A DNA stretch of 64,000 nucleotides from JBMNQH01 sp050944035 (lineage in GTDB: Bacteria > Bacillota > Clostridia > Oscillospirales > Oscillospiraceae), in assembly GCA_050944035.1 (NCBI GenBank), contig JBMNQH010000006.1, positions 1 through 64,000 of the forward strand, read 5' to 3'. Positions within the stretch are counted from its first letter, which is position 1. Each line of letters starts with the position of its first letter. The notes under the pieces were generated by a model. That model did not search any database, was not told where the DNA came from, and worked only from the letters and a program-made list of their open reading frames with translations. Positions 43,888 to 52,188 of the stretch are shown piece after piece. The position numbers and the translations under genes are program-made.

Positions 43888-44114
43888 AGAGTACATCCTC
43901 CAATTTTTCATATTTTCATTTGTATAGTACAGTTAGTATGCCCAGAGACAAAATGCTGACTCATTTTCTAGTAAAATAAAACAATTATACCATATCATAG
44001 GAGAAATAGGCCTGTCAAATGTTGTAAGGTTCAAAAAGTTCTTGCGCCTCATGAGAAAATGCTGTACCATAGTCTGGACGATATCTGCAATCAAAGGAAA
44101 AGGAGTGGCCGTTC

Positions 44115-44705
44115 ATGGGGAAAAAAGATACCAGAAATACAAAAAATCGCATTGTAACCGCGGCATGGGAACTGTTTTATGAACAGGGATACCGTGACAC
44201 CACAATAGACGATATTGTAGAACGATCAGAGACCTCGAAGGGATCTTTCTATCATTATTTCGAGGGCAAGGATGCATTGTTGACCTCTTTGTCTTATCTG
44301 TTTGACGAAAAATATAAAGAGCTCATGGAGAAAATGGACGCCAATATGCACAGCTTTGACAAGTTGATATATCTCAATCACGAGCTATTTTTAATGATTG
44401 AAAACAGTATTTCTCTGGAATTGTTGGCACGTATGTATTCTACGCAGCTGATTACCCGCGGGGAAAAGCATTTGTTGGATCATAATCGACTGTATTACCG
44501 CCTGTTGCGGCAGATTGTACAGGAAGGACAGAGCCGGGGAGAACTGCGGGAAGATGTCTCGGTCAATGAGATTGTTAAAACCTATGCGCTCTGCGAGCGT
44601 GCCCTGTTGTATGACTGGTGTATCTGTAACGGTAATTATTCTCTTTACCAGTATGCCGGAACCATGATGCCGGTCTTTATGGCCTCTTATCGAAAAAAAC
44701 AGTAA
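44115..44705 (+). CDS. TetR/AcrR-family transcriptional regulator
   Basis: 196 residues. N-terminal helix-turn-helix (about 8-55: KNRIVTAAWELFYEQGYRDTTIDDIVERSETSKGSFYHYFEGKDALL-type, quoted in part) and a helical ligand-binding C-terminus. It is upstream of putP on the same strand; a 36-base inverted repeat lies between them and could be its operator. The ligand is unknown. Confidence 0.92.
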   Translation: MGKKDTRNTKNRIVTAAWELFYEQGYRDTTIDDIVERSETSKGSFYHYFEGKDALLTSLSYLFDEKYKELMEKMDANMHSFDKLIYLNHELFLMIENSISLELLARMYSTQLITRGEKHLLDHNRLYYRLLRQIVQEGQSRGELREDVSVNEIVKTYALCERALLYDWCICNGNYSLYQYAGTMMPVFMASYRKKQ

Positions 44706-44784
44706 AAAAGAGTCAAGATTATTATGGTGTTCAGTCTATTAAAAAAATGAATCTTATAAGAAAAAATAGGAGAAAAACGAATTT

Positions 44785-44820
44785 AAATATGAACTATATT
44801 CTATTATACAGTTCATATTT
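44785..44820. promoter_or_regulatory. Inverted repeat upstream of putP, candidate TetR operator
   Basis: Arms AAATATGAACT (44785-44795) and AGTTCATATTT (44810-44820) match perfectly and reach the putP -35 region. This fits a repressor site; as RNA it would also form a weak stem. Confidence 0.5.
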
Positions 44821-44846
44821 TGGTTCGCTTTTTGTTATGGTATAAT
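44819..44846 (+). promoter_or_regulatory. Promoter of putP
   Basis: TTTGGT and TATAAT separated by 16 bases, about 40 bases before the ATG. Confidence 0.65.
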
Positions 44847-44885
44847 TCTCTTGTTTGACAATTTGAAACAAGGAGAAAGAAAACT

Positions 44886-46427
44886 ATGGTTATGGTTACA
44901 TCCCAGATCTGCATTCTGGTCGTCATCGCGGTCTATCTGATTGGAATGCTGATCATTGGTATTGTTTGCTCGAATAAGAACAAAAGTGTTGATGACTTTT
45001 ATCTTGGCGGAAGACAGCTCAGTCCGCTTGTGACCGCAATGAGTGCGGAGGCATCGGATATGTCAAGCTGGCTTCTCATGGGTCTGCCTGGCGTTGCTTA
45101 TCTGACCGGTCTTGCCGATGCATCCTGGACTGCAATCGGTCTTGCACTTGGTACATATATCAACTGGCTGATTGTTGCAAAGCGCCTGCGCGTGTATTCC
45201 CACGACATTCAGGCAATCACAATTCCGGAGTTTTTCTCCAAGCGTTTTGGTGATAATAAGCACATTCTGAGCTGTATTGCAGCAATGATTATTGTCATTT
45301 TTTTCGTTCCCTACACTGCTTCTGGTTTTGCAGCCTGCGGCAAGCTGTTCAACAGCCTCTTTGGGATTGATTATGTTACTGCGATGATCGTGAGTGCGAT
45401 TGTCATTGTACTGTATTGTGTGCTCGGGGGGTTCCTCGCGGCAAGTACCACAGACTTCGTGCAGAGTGTCATTATGACCATTGCACTGCTGGTTATTCTG
45501 GGCTTTGGAGAGGGCATCGTACACGGCTTTGGCAATGTGTTTGCCAATGCAAAGGAATTGCCAGGATACCTCAGCCTTGTAAAAACCCATGTGGTAGAGA
45601 CAGCATCGTCCAAACCCTATGGCGGCCTTACCATCGCCTCAATGCTGGCTTGGGGACTTGGATACTTTGGGATGCCCCATGTTTTACTCCGCTTCATGGC
45701 AATTGAAGATGAGAACAAGCTGAAGCTTTCCCGTCGAATTGCTTCTATTTGGGTTGTGATTTCCATGGCGGTTGCAGTCCTGATCGGTGTTGTGGGTTAC
45801 AGTATGTCCAAGGCCGGTATCATTGAAGTCCTGACGGGTTCCAATTCTGAAACCATTATTGTAAAGATTGCTGCGCTGATCAGCTCCTACGGCTATATTC
45901 CAGCTTGTGTTGCGGGCTTGATTCTGGCCGGCATTCTGGCGGCGACCATGTCTACCGCAGACTCTCAGCTAATTGCAGCGTCCTCCGGCATCACCCAGGA
46001 TCTGATGCAGAACTTCTTTAAAGTAAGAGTTTCACAAAAGGCTTCCATGTGGATTGCCCGTCTGACGATTGTTATCATTTCGGCGATTGCAATTCTAATG
46101 GCAAGAGACCCAAACAGTTCCGTTTTTGAAATCGTTTCCTTCGCATGGGCTGGCTTTGGTGCTTCCTTTGGCCCAGTCGTCCTTGCTTCTCTGTTCTGGA
46201 AGCGCTGCAACAAGTGGGGTGCTCTCGCCGGTATGGTTTCCGGTGGCGCAATGATCTTTATCTGGAAGTATGGCATTGCGAAGCTCGGCGGTGTATTTGC
46301 GATCTATGAACTGCTGCCTGCGTTTATTGTTGCAACCATTGTTCTTGTTCTGGTCAGTCTGGCAACTTCTGTGCCGTCAAAGGAAGTTACCGATCAGTTT
46401 GAGGTCTCTATGGCAAAGTGTAAGTAA
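44886..46427 (+). CDS. putP: Sodium/proline symporter (SSS family)
   Basis: 513 residues with about 13 membrane segments. Typical marks: FYLGGRQLSPLVTAMSAEAS near residue 40-60, DMSSWLLMGLPG (sodium site), and GGFLAASTTDFVQS and ILAATMSTADSQLIAASS (second sodium site). Imports proline, possibly other small compatible solutes, with sodium. AAGGAG lies ten bases before the ATG. A terminator follows at 46441. Confidence 0.93.
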   Translation: MVMVTSQICILVVIAVYLIGMLIIGIVCSNKNKSVDDFYLGGRQLSPLVTAMSAEASDMSSWLLMGLPGVAYLTGLADASWTAIGLALGTYINWLIVAKRLRVYSHDIQAITIPEFFSKRFGDNKHILSCIAAMIIVIFFVPYTASGFAACGKLFNSLFGIDYVTAMIVSAIVIVLYCVLGGFLAASTTDFVQSVIMTIALLVILGFGEGIVHGFGNVFANAKELPGYLSLVKTHVVETASSKPYGGLTIASMLAWGLGYFGMPHVLLRFMAIEDENKLKLSRRIASIWVVISMAVAVLIGVVGYSMSKAGIIEVLTGSNSETIIVKIAALISSYGYIPACVAGLILAGILAATMSTADSQLIAASSGITQDLMQNFFKVRVSQKASMWIARLTIVIISAIAILMARDPNSSVFEIVSFAWAGFGASFGPVVLASLFWKRCNKWGALAGMVSGGAMIFIWKYGIAKLGGVFAIYELLPAFIVATIVLVLVSLATSVPSKEVTDQFEVSMAKCK

Positions 46428-46440
46428 GAAAATTTGTTTA

Positions 46441-46480
46441 AAAAGTGCAGCGTGTTATAACACGCTGCACTTTTTATATC
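46441..46480. terminator. Bidirectional terminator
   Basis: Arms AAAAGTGCAGCGTGTT and AACACGCTGCACTTTT around TAT-like loop; between convergent putP and the antiporter gene. Confidence 0.92.
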
Positions 46481-47430
46481 ATAAGAAAGCCGGTAATATA
46501 CAGATATCCAAAATATCCAAAGAGCAGTACAATGCCCTGCCAACGATGAAATCGTCGTGTCAGCAGTGTTGGAACAACTGCAATTGCACAGATTAGCAGG
46601 CAGGCTGGCAGATCCACTGCGGCCACTTGTGGAGAAACGGGGAGGGCATTCCCATAGAGCAGTGAGCAAACGGGCAAAATGAGGGTCAGATCGATGATAT
46701 TGGCACCGACGATGTTTCCGATAGATAACGCGGCTTGTCGTTTGGCGATGGCGGTCGTGGTTGTAATCAGCTCCGGAAGAGAGGTACCGATTGCGATGAC
46801 AGTGACAGAGATGACACGCTCTGGGATGCCTACCAGTAATGCAATCTGACTTCCATTTTCGACCAGAAGATCTGCACCAAAAACGATAGCAACAGCGCCA
46901 ATGAGAAAAATCAGGATATTGACAGCAACGGTTTTACGCTGTTTGTCCGGTGGCACATCGGGTTCCGGAGAATTGCAGTGAGTCTGTTTGGTTATGATGA
47001 TATTCTCCCAGACTGCAATGAGAAAGAGCATCAGAAGTAAAATGCTTGGAAAAATGCCAAACATACCATGGCGTCCGAACAGAGCGATAAGAAAGGCCGC
47101 ACCAAGCATCAAGGCGCATTTCATAAAATATTCTCTTCTTCGAATTGTTGTCGGCATCCACAGAAGCGCAATGGCCATGATGAGACCAATATTTGCAGTG
47201 ACACTTCCAACGGCATTGCCAATGGCCATGTCCACTTTTCCGTCAATTGCGGCGATGGCAGAAACCAGAAGCTCCGGCAATGTGGTTGCCAGACTCACTA
47301 CCGTAGCGCCGATAATAAATTTGGGAATACCAAATGCCTCGGCCATCCAGGTCGCAGCATCTACAAATAGATCTCCACCCTTGATGATTAAAATCAGACC
47401 GATTCCGAGGAGCAGAACGGTAGGTGTCAT
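46474..47430 (-). CDS. Calcium/sodium antiporter (CaCA family, YrbG-like)
   Basis: 318 residues, two homologous halves with the alpha-repeats: GNAVGSVTANIGLIMAIALL with VVSLATTLPELLVS in the first and GTSLPELITTTTA with GNIVGANIIDLTLILPV in the second. These carry the acidic ion-binding residues. Exchanges Ca2+ (or Na+/K+) across the membrane. ATG at 47430 chosen for AGGAGG seven bases upstream. Single gene on the minus strand. Confidence 0.93.
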   Translation of the reverse strand: MTPTVLLLGIGLILIIKGGDLFVDAATWMAEAFGIPKFIIGATVVSLATTLPELLVSAIAAIDGKVDMAIGNAVGSVTANIGLIMAIALLWMPTTIRRREYFMKCALMLGAAFLIALFGRHGMFGIFPSILLLMLFLIAVWENIIITKQTHCNSPEPDVPPDKQRKTVAVNILIFLIGAVAIVFGADLLVENGSQIALLVGIPERVISVTVIAIGTSLPELITTTTAIAKRQAALSIGNIVGANIIDLTLILPVCSLLYGNALPVSPQVAAVDLPACLLICAIAVVPTLLTRRFHRWQGIVLLFGYFGYLYITGFLMI

Positions 47431-47594
47431 AATACAACCTCCTTTTGTGTATTTGTACAGACAATCTCTCATCGTAATCAGTATAGTGATCGTTTTTAAA
47501 TTGCATGATCGTTTGTTTGGTATATTTTTCGAGTCTGCCTGTGATAGGAGGAGAAGCGGGCGGATAAAGTGCACTGTATTTCCTGTTTTTATCC

Positions 47595-47623
47595 TTGACG
47601 TATGAATTTTTATCCGTTAAAAT
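47595..47623 (+). promoter_or_regulatory. Promoter of the nitroreductase gene
   Basis: TTGACG and TAAAAT with a 17-base spacer. Confidence 0.75.
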
Positions 47624-47666
47624 GATGATATTATCCATGTCGTTGAATAAATATGGGGGATTGAAT

Positions 47667-48197
47667 ATGGAAGCGATGAAAGCGATGGAAGTTAGACAGT
47701 CCTGTCGTTCTTATACGCCGGAACAAATCGGTGAGGCAGATCTGGAACTCATTTTGAAAGCTGCCAATGCGGCGCCTGTTGGTATGGGGCGATATGAAAA
47801 TGTGCATCTTACCGTAATCCAAAACGAGGAACTGCTGAACGAAATTGACGGTGTCGCTGCAGAGTTTTTTGGCGATCCTGAGAAGCATCCGCTGTACGGT
47901 GCCAGGACGCTAATTTTGGTTTCTGCTATTTTGCCGGAAGCACCGCGTACCACGTTGGCGTACTGCAATGCCGGTTGTATCGTGGAGAATATGGCACTGG
48001 CTGCCACGGATCTCGGACTTGGCAACGTCTATATTTTTGGTTCTGTCAACGCGCTCAACCTTCATCCGGAATTGGTTGCCAAGCTCAATCTTCCCACAGA
48101 TTTCGTTCCTGTTTCCGCACTGGCGGTCGGTAAAGCTGCTACACCCATGAAAGGCCGTACGTTTAACAAAAAAATAGAAACGGATTATATCCGCTGA
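47667..48197 (+). CDS. Nitroreductase-family flavoprotein
   Basis: 176 residues; FMN-dependent oxidoreductase. EVRQSCRSYTPEQIG at the start provides the FMN phosphate contact, AANAAPVGMGRYENVHLTVI follows, and AGCIVENMALAATDLGLGN is the conserved helix. Substrates of short anaerobe members include nitro compounds and quinones; the natural one is unknown. GGGGGATTGAAT before the ATG at 47667. Terminator at 48202. Confidence 0.9.
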   Translation: MEAMKAMEVRQSCRSYTPEQIGEADLELILKAANAAPVGMGRYENVHLTVIQNEELLNEIDGVAAEFFGDPEKHPLYGARTLILVSAILPEAPRTTLAYCNAGCIVENMALAATDLGLGNVYIFGSVNALNLHPELVAKLNLPTDFVPVSALAVGKAATPMKGRTFNKKIETDYIR

Positions 48198-48201
48198 ATA
48201 C

Positions 48202-48241
48202 AAAAGGAACGCCTGTTCAGAATGAGCAGGCGTTCCTTTTG
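48202..48241. terminator. Bidirectional terminator
   Basis: Arms AAAAGGAACGCCTG and CAGGCGTTCCTTTT between convergent genes. Confidence 0.92.
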
Positions 48242-48245
48242 TATG

Positions 48246-49319
48246 TCATTGGCTGGAGCAGTTAGAGCTTTGTTTGGTATATAGAAAGTGTGAAACAATG
48301 CCAACTAAGAAAAGAACACTGACATAGCCGAACACTGGATACACTGTACTGACCAGATTGCCAAAGCCTGCAAGACTTGCAGCAAATGCAAGCAAGGCCA
48401 AGACGACAGTTCCGGCGGTTTTGTGGACGGCAAAGGCTGAGAAACGAATACCAAGGAAGGTGAGAACAGCGACGAGACAGGAGCAGGATGTGCCGAAGAG
48501 TCCAAAGAGAAGCAGACTTCCATAGACATATCCAAGTGGTACATTGATGGTAAAGCTGAGCGCCAGCATGGGCAATTCTGCATCGATAGCAGTAGGGTGA
48601 ACGCAAAGCGCAGCGAGAATACTGCAAGCGATAACCAGGAGCGCCAGTCCACCCAAAAGAACACCGGAAAAGACGGTTTTGCGGCTGGAGATACGTTTGC
48701 CGAATGGGGTTAGAATACCAATGGTTCCGAAGAAATTATAAGCGGTGTAGGTCAGCGCGGCAACGAACCAGTTTGGCAGCAGAGGATTGGAGGAGCCTTC
48801 TGTGGAGAGCTGGAAGGTATCGATGCCAAACTGTCGGACTGCAACAATGCCGATGACAAGAGTTGCTGTCACAATGATGGGAACCAGTGCGGAGAATACA
48901 CGAATGATGCCTTGTAATCCAAAGCCGGCGACAACAGCGACGAGAACAGTCATTGCCAGTCCGCCGATCCAAGCTGGCAATCCAGTGAGCTGAGAAATCA
49001 AAGCACCCGTAGCTGCAATCATAATGGTGACAATCCCAAGTAGAAAGACAATTTGCAGAGCAGTAGCGAGATTACGCAGCCAGGGGATCCCCTGCCGGAT
49101 GACAATGCGATCCAGTTCTTCTATTCCGGTGCATTGCGCCAGGCGAAGCAAAATAATACCCAGTCCTGACAGGAGCAGGATTGAGAGCAGAAGGGCTGGC
49201 AACGCCCATCGTCCAAAACAGCCGAAAAATTGCCAAAGCTCCTGACCAGAGACGAAACCGGCGCCGAGAAAACAGCCGGCAAAAATCCAGGCCAGCTGAG
49301 AAGTGGTACAGGGTTTCAT
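48246..49319 (-). CDS. YkvI-family membrane protein
   Basis: 357 residues with ten or eleven hydrophobic segments. The start QLAWIFAGCFLGAGFVSGQE, with its broken helix GAGFVSGQE, is the mark of the YkvI family, which has a LeuT-like fold and no proven substrate. ATG at 49319 has GGAGG seven bases upstream; own promoter at 49355-49383. The C-terminus ends SSNCSSQ. Likely a transporter. Confidence 0.88.
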   Translation of the reverse strand: MKPCTTSQLAWIFAGCFLGAGFVSGQELWQFFGCFGRWALPALLLSILLLSGLGIILLRLAQCTGIEELDRIVIRQGIPWLRNLATALQIVFLLGIVTIMIAATGALISQLTGLPAWIGGLAMTVLVAVVAGFGLQGIIRVFSALVPIIVTATLVIGIVAVRQFGIDTFQLSTEGSSNPLLPNWFVAALTYTAYNFFGTIGILTPFGKRISSRKTVFSGVLLGGLALLVIACSILAALCVHPTAIDAELPMLALSFTINVPLGYVYGSLLLFGLFGTSCSCLVAVLTFLGIRFSAFAVHKTAGTVVLALLAFAASLAGFGNLVSTVYPVFGYVSVLFLVGIVSHFLYTKQSSNCSSQ

Positions 49320-49354
49320 GGAAATTCCTCCGTTTTGCAATGATACGAGAAAAT

Positions 49355-49383
49355 AATATAACATATCAAAACGATTTCCGCAA
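49355..49383 (-). promoter_or_regulatory. Promoter of the YkvI-family gene
   Basis: TTGCGG and TATATT on the minus strand with a 17-base spacer. Confidence 0.75.
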
Positions 49384-49410
49384 GAAAGAAGGATAGTGAG
49401 TCCATCATGC

Positions 49411-49439
49411 TTGACCATACTGCGGGATTTCGTTATAAT
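49411..49439 (+). promoter_or_regulatory. Promoter of csoR
   Basis: TTGACC and TATAAT with a 17-base spacer. No CsoR box overlaps it, so csoR is probably not autoregulated at this promoter. Confidence 0.8.
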
Positions 49440-49475
49440 ACAACCAATCAATATACATGGAAAGGTGGTGACTGG

Positions 49476-49751
49476 ATGAAGCAATGCATGGATGCGGAAA
49501 ATTTGCATCGTAGATTAAACAAGATTATGGGTCAGGTGCGGGCGATTGATAAAATGGTGGATGAGGATGTCCCGTGTGAGGATGTTATTGTGCAGATCAA
49601 TGCGGCCAAAAGCGCGCTGCACAAGTGTGGCCAAATTGTGCTGGAAGGACACCTGCACCACTGTGTGAAGGATGGTATTGCAAACGGGGATGCGGAGCAG
49701 ACCATTGCCAATTTCGCAAAGGCAGTGGAGCAATTTTCCAGACTGGGTTGA
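49476..49751 (+). CDS. csoR: CsoR-type copper-sensing repressor
   Basis: 91 residues, all-helical DUF156 family. The copper ligands of CsoR are all present with the right spacing: Cys34 (DVPCED), His59 and Cys63 (EGHLHHCVKD), which separates it from nickel (RcnR) and formaldehyde (FrmR) members. It releases DNA on binding Cu(I). ATG at 49476 is preceded by AAAGGTGG; upstream extension would fall in the promoter. It is followed by its own terminator and by a P-type ATPase gene with two CsoR boxes. Confidence 0.92.
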   Translation: MKQCMDAENLHRRLNKIMGQVRAIDKMVDEDVPCEDVIVQINAAKSALHKCGQIVLEGHLHHCVKDGIANGDAEQTIANFAKAVEQFSRLG

Positions 49752-49764
49752 TTTGATTTTATGG

Positions 49765-49790
49765 GCGGCTGAAAATTCAGCCGCTTTTTT
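49765..49790 (+). terminator. Terminator after csoR
   Basis: Arms GCGGCTGAA and TTCAGCCGC followed by TTTTTT, separating csoR from the ATPase transcript. Confidence 0.9.
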
Positions 49791-49791
49791 A

Positions 49792-49842
49792 TTGACAATC
49801 CATACCCCCATAGGGTATAGTATAAATACCCTATGGGGGTAT
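49792..49842 (+). promoter_or_regulatory. Promoter with two inverted CsoR boxes
   Basis: TTGACA (49792-49797) and TATAGT (49816-49821) frame box 1, ATACCCCCATAGGGTAT (49802-49818). Box 2 at 49826-49842 is its exact reverse complement, just downstream of the -10. The pattern matches the known Bacillus CsoR site. Repressor bound at both would block polymerase twice. Confidence 0.88.
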
Positions 49843-49860
49843 GGAAAGGAGTGTCAATTT

Positions 49861-51705
49861 ATGAAAGAAAAATTATTGCTTGGAGAGACGGGGAGAAAAC
49901 TTCTACTGTTGATTGTCTCTGGCATCTCTCTGATTTTTGGTTTTTTTGGCAGTACGTTTTTACCGTTTTCCATGGCCTGGATCGCCGTTGTATTGTGTGG
50001 TGTTCCAATTGTCAAAGAGGCGGTCATTGGTCTGGTCACAGAGTTTGATATCAAAGCAGATGTTCTGGTTTCTATGGCGCTGATTTCCTCTCTCGCAATC
50101 GGGGAAATTTTTGCGGCCGGTGAAGTTGCATTTATCATGCAAATCGGTGCACTGTTAGAGGATGTAACGGTGAATAAAGCCAAGGAGGGACTTGAAAAAT
50201 TAATTTCCATCACGCCCCGTACAGCTCGGGTTGTGCGGAACGGTGTAGAAGAGATTATCTTGGCAGAAGAAGTCAAGGTGGGAGATCTGGTTCGTGTCAA
50301 TCCCGGCGAAACAGTTCCGGTTGATGGCATCATCACAGAAGGCGTTACTTCGATTGATCAATCTGTCATGACGGGGGAATCCATCCCAGTGGATAAGCGG
50401 GAAGGTGATTCTGTTTCCAGCGGTACGGTCAACCAGTATGGCAGTTTTGCGATGCGGGCAGAGAAAGTCGGCGAGGACAGCGCAATTCAGCGCATGATCC
50501 AATTGGTACAGACAGCTGATGCCAACCGGGCGAAAGTGGTTACTGCTGCGGATCGTTGGGCAACGGTCATTGTAATATTGGCGTTTACGACAGCTGTGGT
50601 GACTTACCTGGTTACCCATGAGATGCTGCGGGCCGTTACGGTTTTGTGTGTGTTTTGTCCCTGTGCACTGGTTCTTGCAACGCCGACCGCGATTGTAGCG
50701 GCAATTGGCAATGTGTCAAAGTATGGTATTTTGGTTAAGGCGGGCGATGCATTGGAACGGCTGGCGACGGTTGACCGCGTTACCTTTGATAAAACCGGTA
50801 CATTGACTTACGGGAAACCGCAGGTATCTGAAGTTCACAGCTTTCATAGTGCGTATTCTGACCGTGATATTTTTTCCCTTGCTGCACAGGCAGAGTTGCG
50901 GTCTGAACATCCATTGGGAAAAGCGATTGTTCAATCCTGGCAGAAGGAAGGAAACAGCATTGCAGAGCCGGAGACATTTTCCGCTGTTCCCGGTCGGGGT
51001 GTTGAAGCCGTGATCTCAGGAAAGTGTGTGGCCGTTGGGAAGATAGAGTCAGCTACATCAGATGAACAGATACAGTTGCAGGCTTTCCAAAACAACGGAC
51101 AAACTGTGGTAGGGGTACATGTCGAAAATGTGTTGGTCGGCTGTGTTGTACTGACCGATGTACTGCGTGATACAGCCGCACAGACAGTTCAGGCACTGCG
51201 GGAGCAGCAGTTGACGCCCGTCCTTTTGACAGGCGACCGAAGAGAAGCTGCGGCTTATATGGCAGAACATGCCGGAATTACAGAGATACAGGCGGAGTAT
51301 TTACCGGAAGAAAAACTGAACGCGGTTGAGGATTGGCAGAAGGCCGGGGCACGGGTATGCATGATTGGAGATGGGATCAATGACGCGCCGGCTCTGAAAG
51401 CCGCGTATGTAGGCATCGCCATGGGTGGTGTTGGCAGTGATATCGCCATGGAGGCGGCGGATATTGTACTGGTTTCTGATGATATCAGTAAGCTGCCGCA
51501 TCTGTTTGCAGTTGCGAAACGTACATTAAAAACAATTCAGCGGAATATTATATTTGCTATGACGATCAACATGCTCGCGACAGTCCTTGCTGTGTTGGGA
51601 ATTTTAAATCCCGTAGCGGGTGCATTGGTACACAATGGCGGTTCTGTACTGGTAATTCTCCATTCTGCTTTTCTATTGCATTGGAAGCAAAGTAGAAAAA
51701 AATAG
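49861..51705 (+). CDS. Heavy-metal P1B-type ATPase, probable copper exporter
   Basis: 614 residues, no N-terminal HMA domain. Actuator motif MTGESIPV, membrane metal site CPC (VFCPCALVLATPTA), phosphorylation site DKTGTLTYGKP, HP motif SEHPLGKAIV, and hinge MIGDGINDAPALKAA. It pumps a soft metal ion out of the cytosol. The CsoR boxes in the promoter argue for copper, but the end of the last helices reads HNGGSVLVILHS rather than the usual CopA pattern, so metal choice is open. Start at 49861 after AAAGGAG. Terminator at 51710. Confidence 0.9.
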   Translation: MKEKLLLGETGRKLLLLIVSGISLIFGFFGSTFLPFSMAWIAVVLCGVPIVKEAVIGLVTEFDIKADVLVSMALISSLAIGEIFAAGEVAFIMQIGALLEDVTVNKAKEGLEKLISITPRTARVVRNGVEEIILAEEVKVGDLVRVNPGETVPVDGIITEGVTSIDQSVMTGESIPVDKREGDSVSSGTVNQYGSFAMRAEKVGEDSAIQRMIQLVQTADANRAKVVTAADRWATVIVILAFTTAVVTYLVTHEMLRAVTVLCVFCPCALVLATPTAIVAAIGNVSKYGILVKAGDALERLATVDRVTFDKTGTLTYGKPQVSEVHSFHSAYSDRDIFSLAAQAELRSEHPLGKAIVQSWQKEGNSIAEPETFSAVPGRGVEAVISGKCVAVGKIESATSDEQIQLQAFQNNGQTVVGVHVENVLVGCVVLTDVLRDTAAQTVQALREQQLTPVLLTGDRREAAAYMAEHAGITEIQAEYLPEEKLNAVEDWQKAGARVCMIGDGINDAPALKAAYVGIAMGGVGSDIAMEAADIVLVSDDISKLPHLFAVAKRTLKTIQRNIIFAMTINMLATVLAVLGILNPVAGALVHNGGSVLVILHSAFLLHWKQSRKK

Positions 51706-51709
51706 AAAC

Positions 51710-51745
51710 AAAGGGCACATGATTTTTATCATGCGCCCTTTATTT
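51710..51745 (+). terminator. Terminator after the P-type ATPase gene
   Basis: Arms AAAGGGCACATGAT and ATCATGCGCCCTTT with one mismatch, followed by ATTT. Confidence 0.85.
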
Positions 51746-52188
51746 CTGTCAGAGTATCGAAAGGGAAAACAGGACAGGCGATTGCATGCCTGCCCTGTTT
51801 GGAGGAGGAATATAGAGCCATCCCACGCGAATACGAGAATTCGACTGTTTTGCTCCCAACTTACAATCGTTTCGATGTTGTTGATGTTGTTTCGGTTGTA
51901 TTTGCGAAGGAGGGTTTGGAAATCAACTATGCTGCTGTTTTGATTGCTTACAAGGATGCCCGAATTGAAGGGCATCCTTGCCTTTTGGAGTTTGACATTG
52001 AAGAATCTCCGATTGATCGGATCCGATGTCATGGTACCATAGATACTGGGGGGTATACAAGCCCGGTGAGGGGATAAAAAGTTTCACAAATTTTCTATCC
52101 AACTATATTATTATTTATCTGAACTTGTCATACTTGACAAATGGGGGACAGAACAGTACCATAATTATGAGCAAATTGCTTTCAACGC
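51746..52188. other. Gene-free stretch with hairpins
   Basis: About 440 bases with no reading frame I can support; a 92-codon plus-strand frame from 51799 (TTG) looks non-coding. It holds a hairpin at 51767-51800 (AAACAGGACAGGC/GCCTGCCCTGTTT, one mismatch) and a terminator-like one at 51951-51980 (CAAGGATGCCC/GGGCATCCTTG then CCTTTT). Near the end, TTGTCATACTTGACAA at 52125-52140 is a palindrome containing TTGACA. A small RNA or leader is possible. Confidence 0.4.

Noticed and set aside
51799..52077. Plus-strand 92-codon frame from a TTG
   Set aside because: Crosses a terminator-like hairpin, has no homologous pattern I recognise, and its composition looks non-coding.
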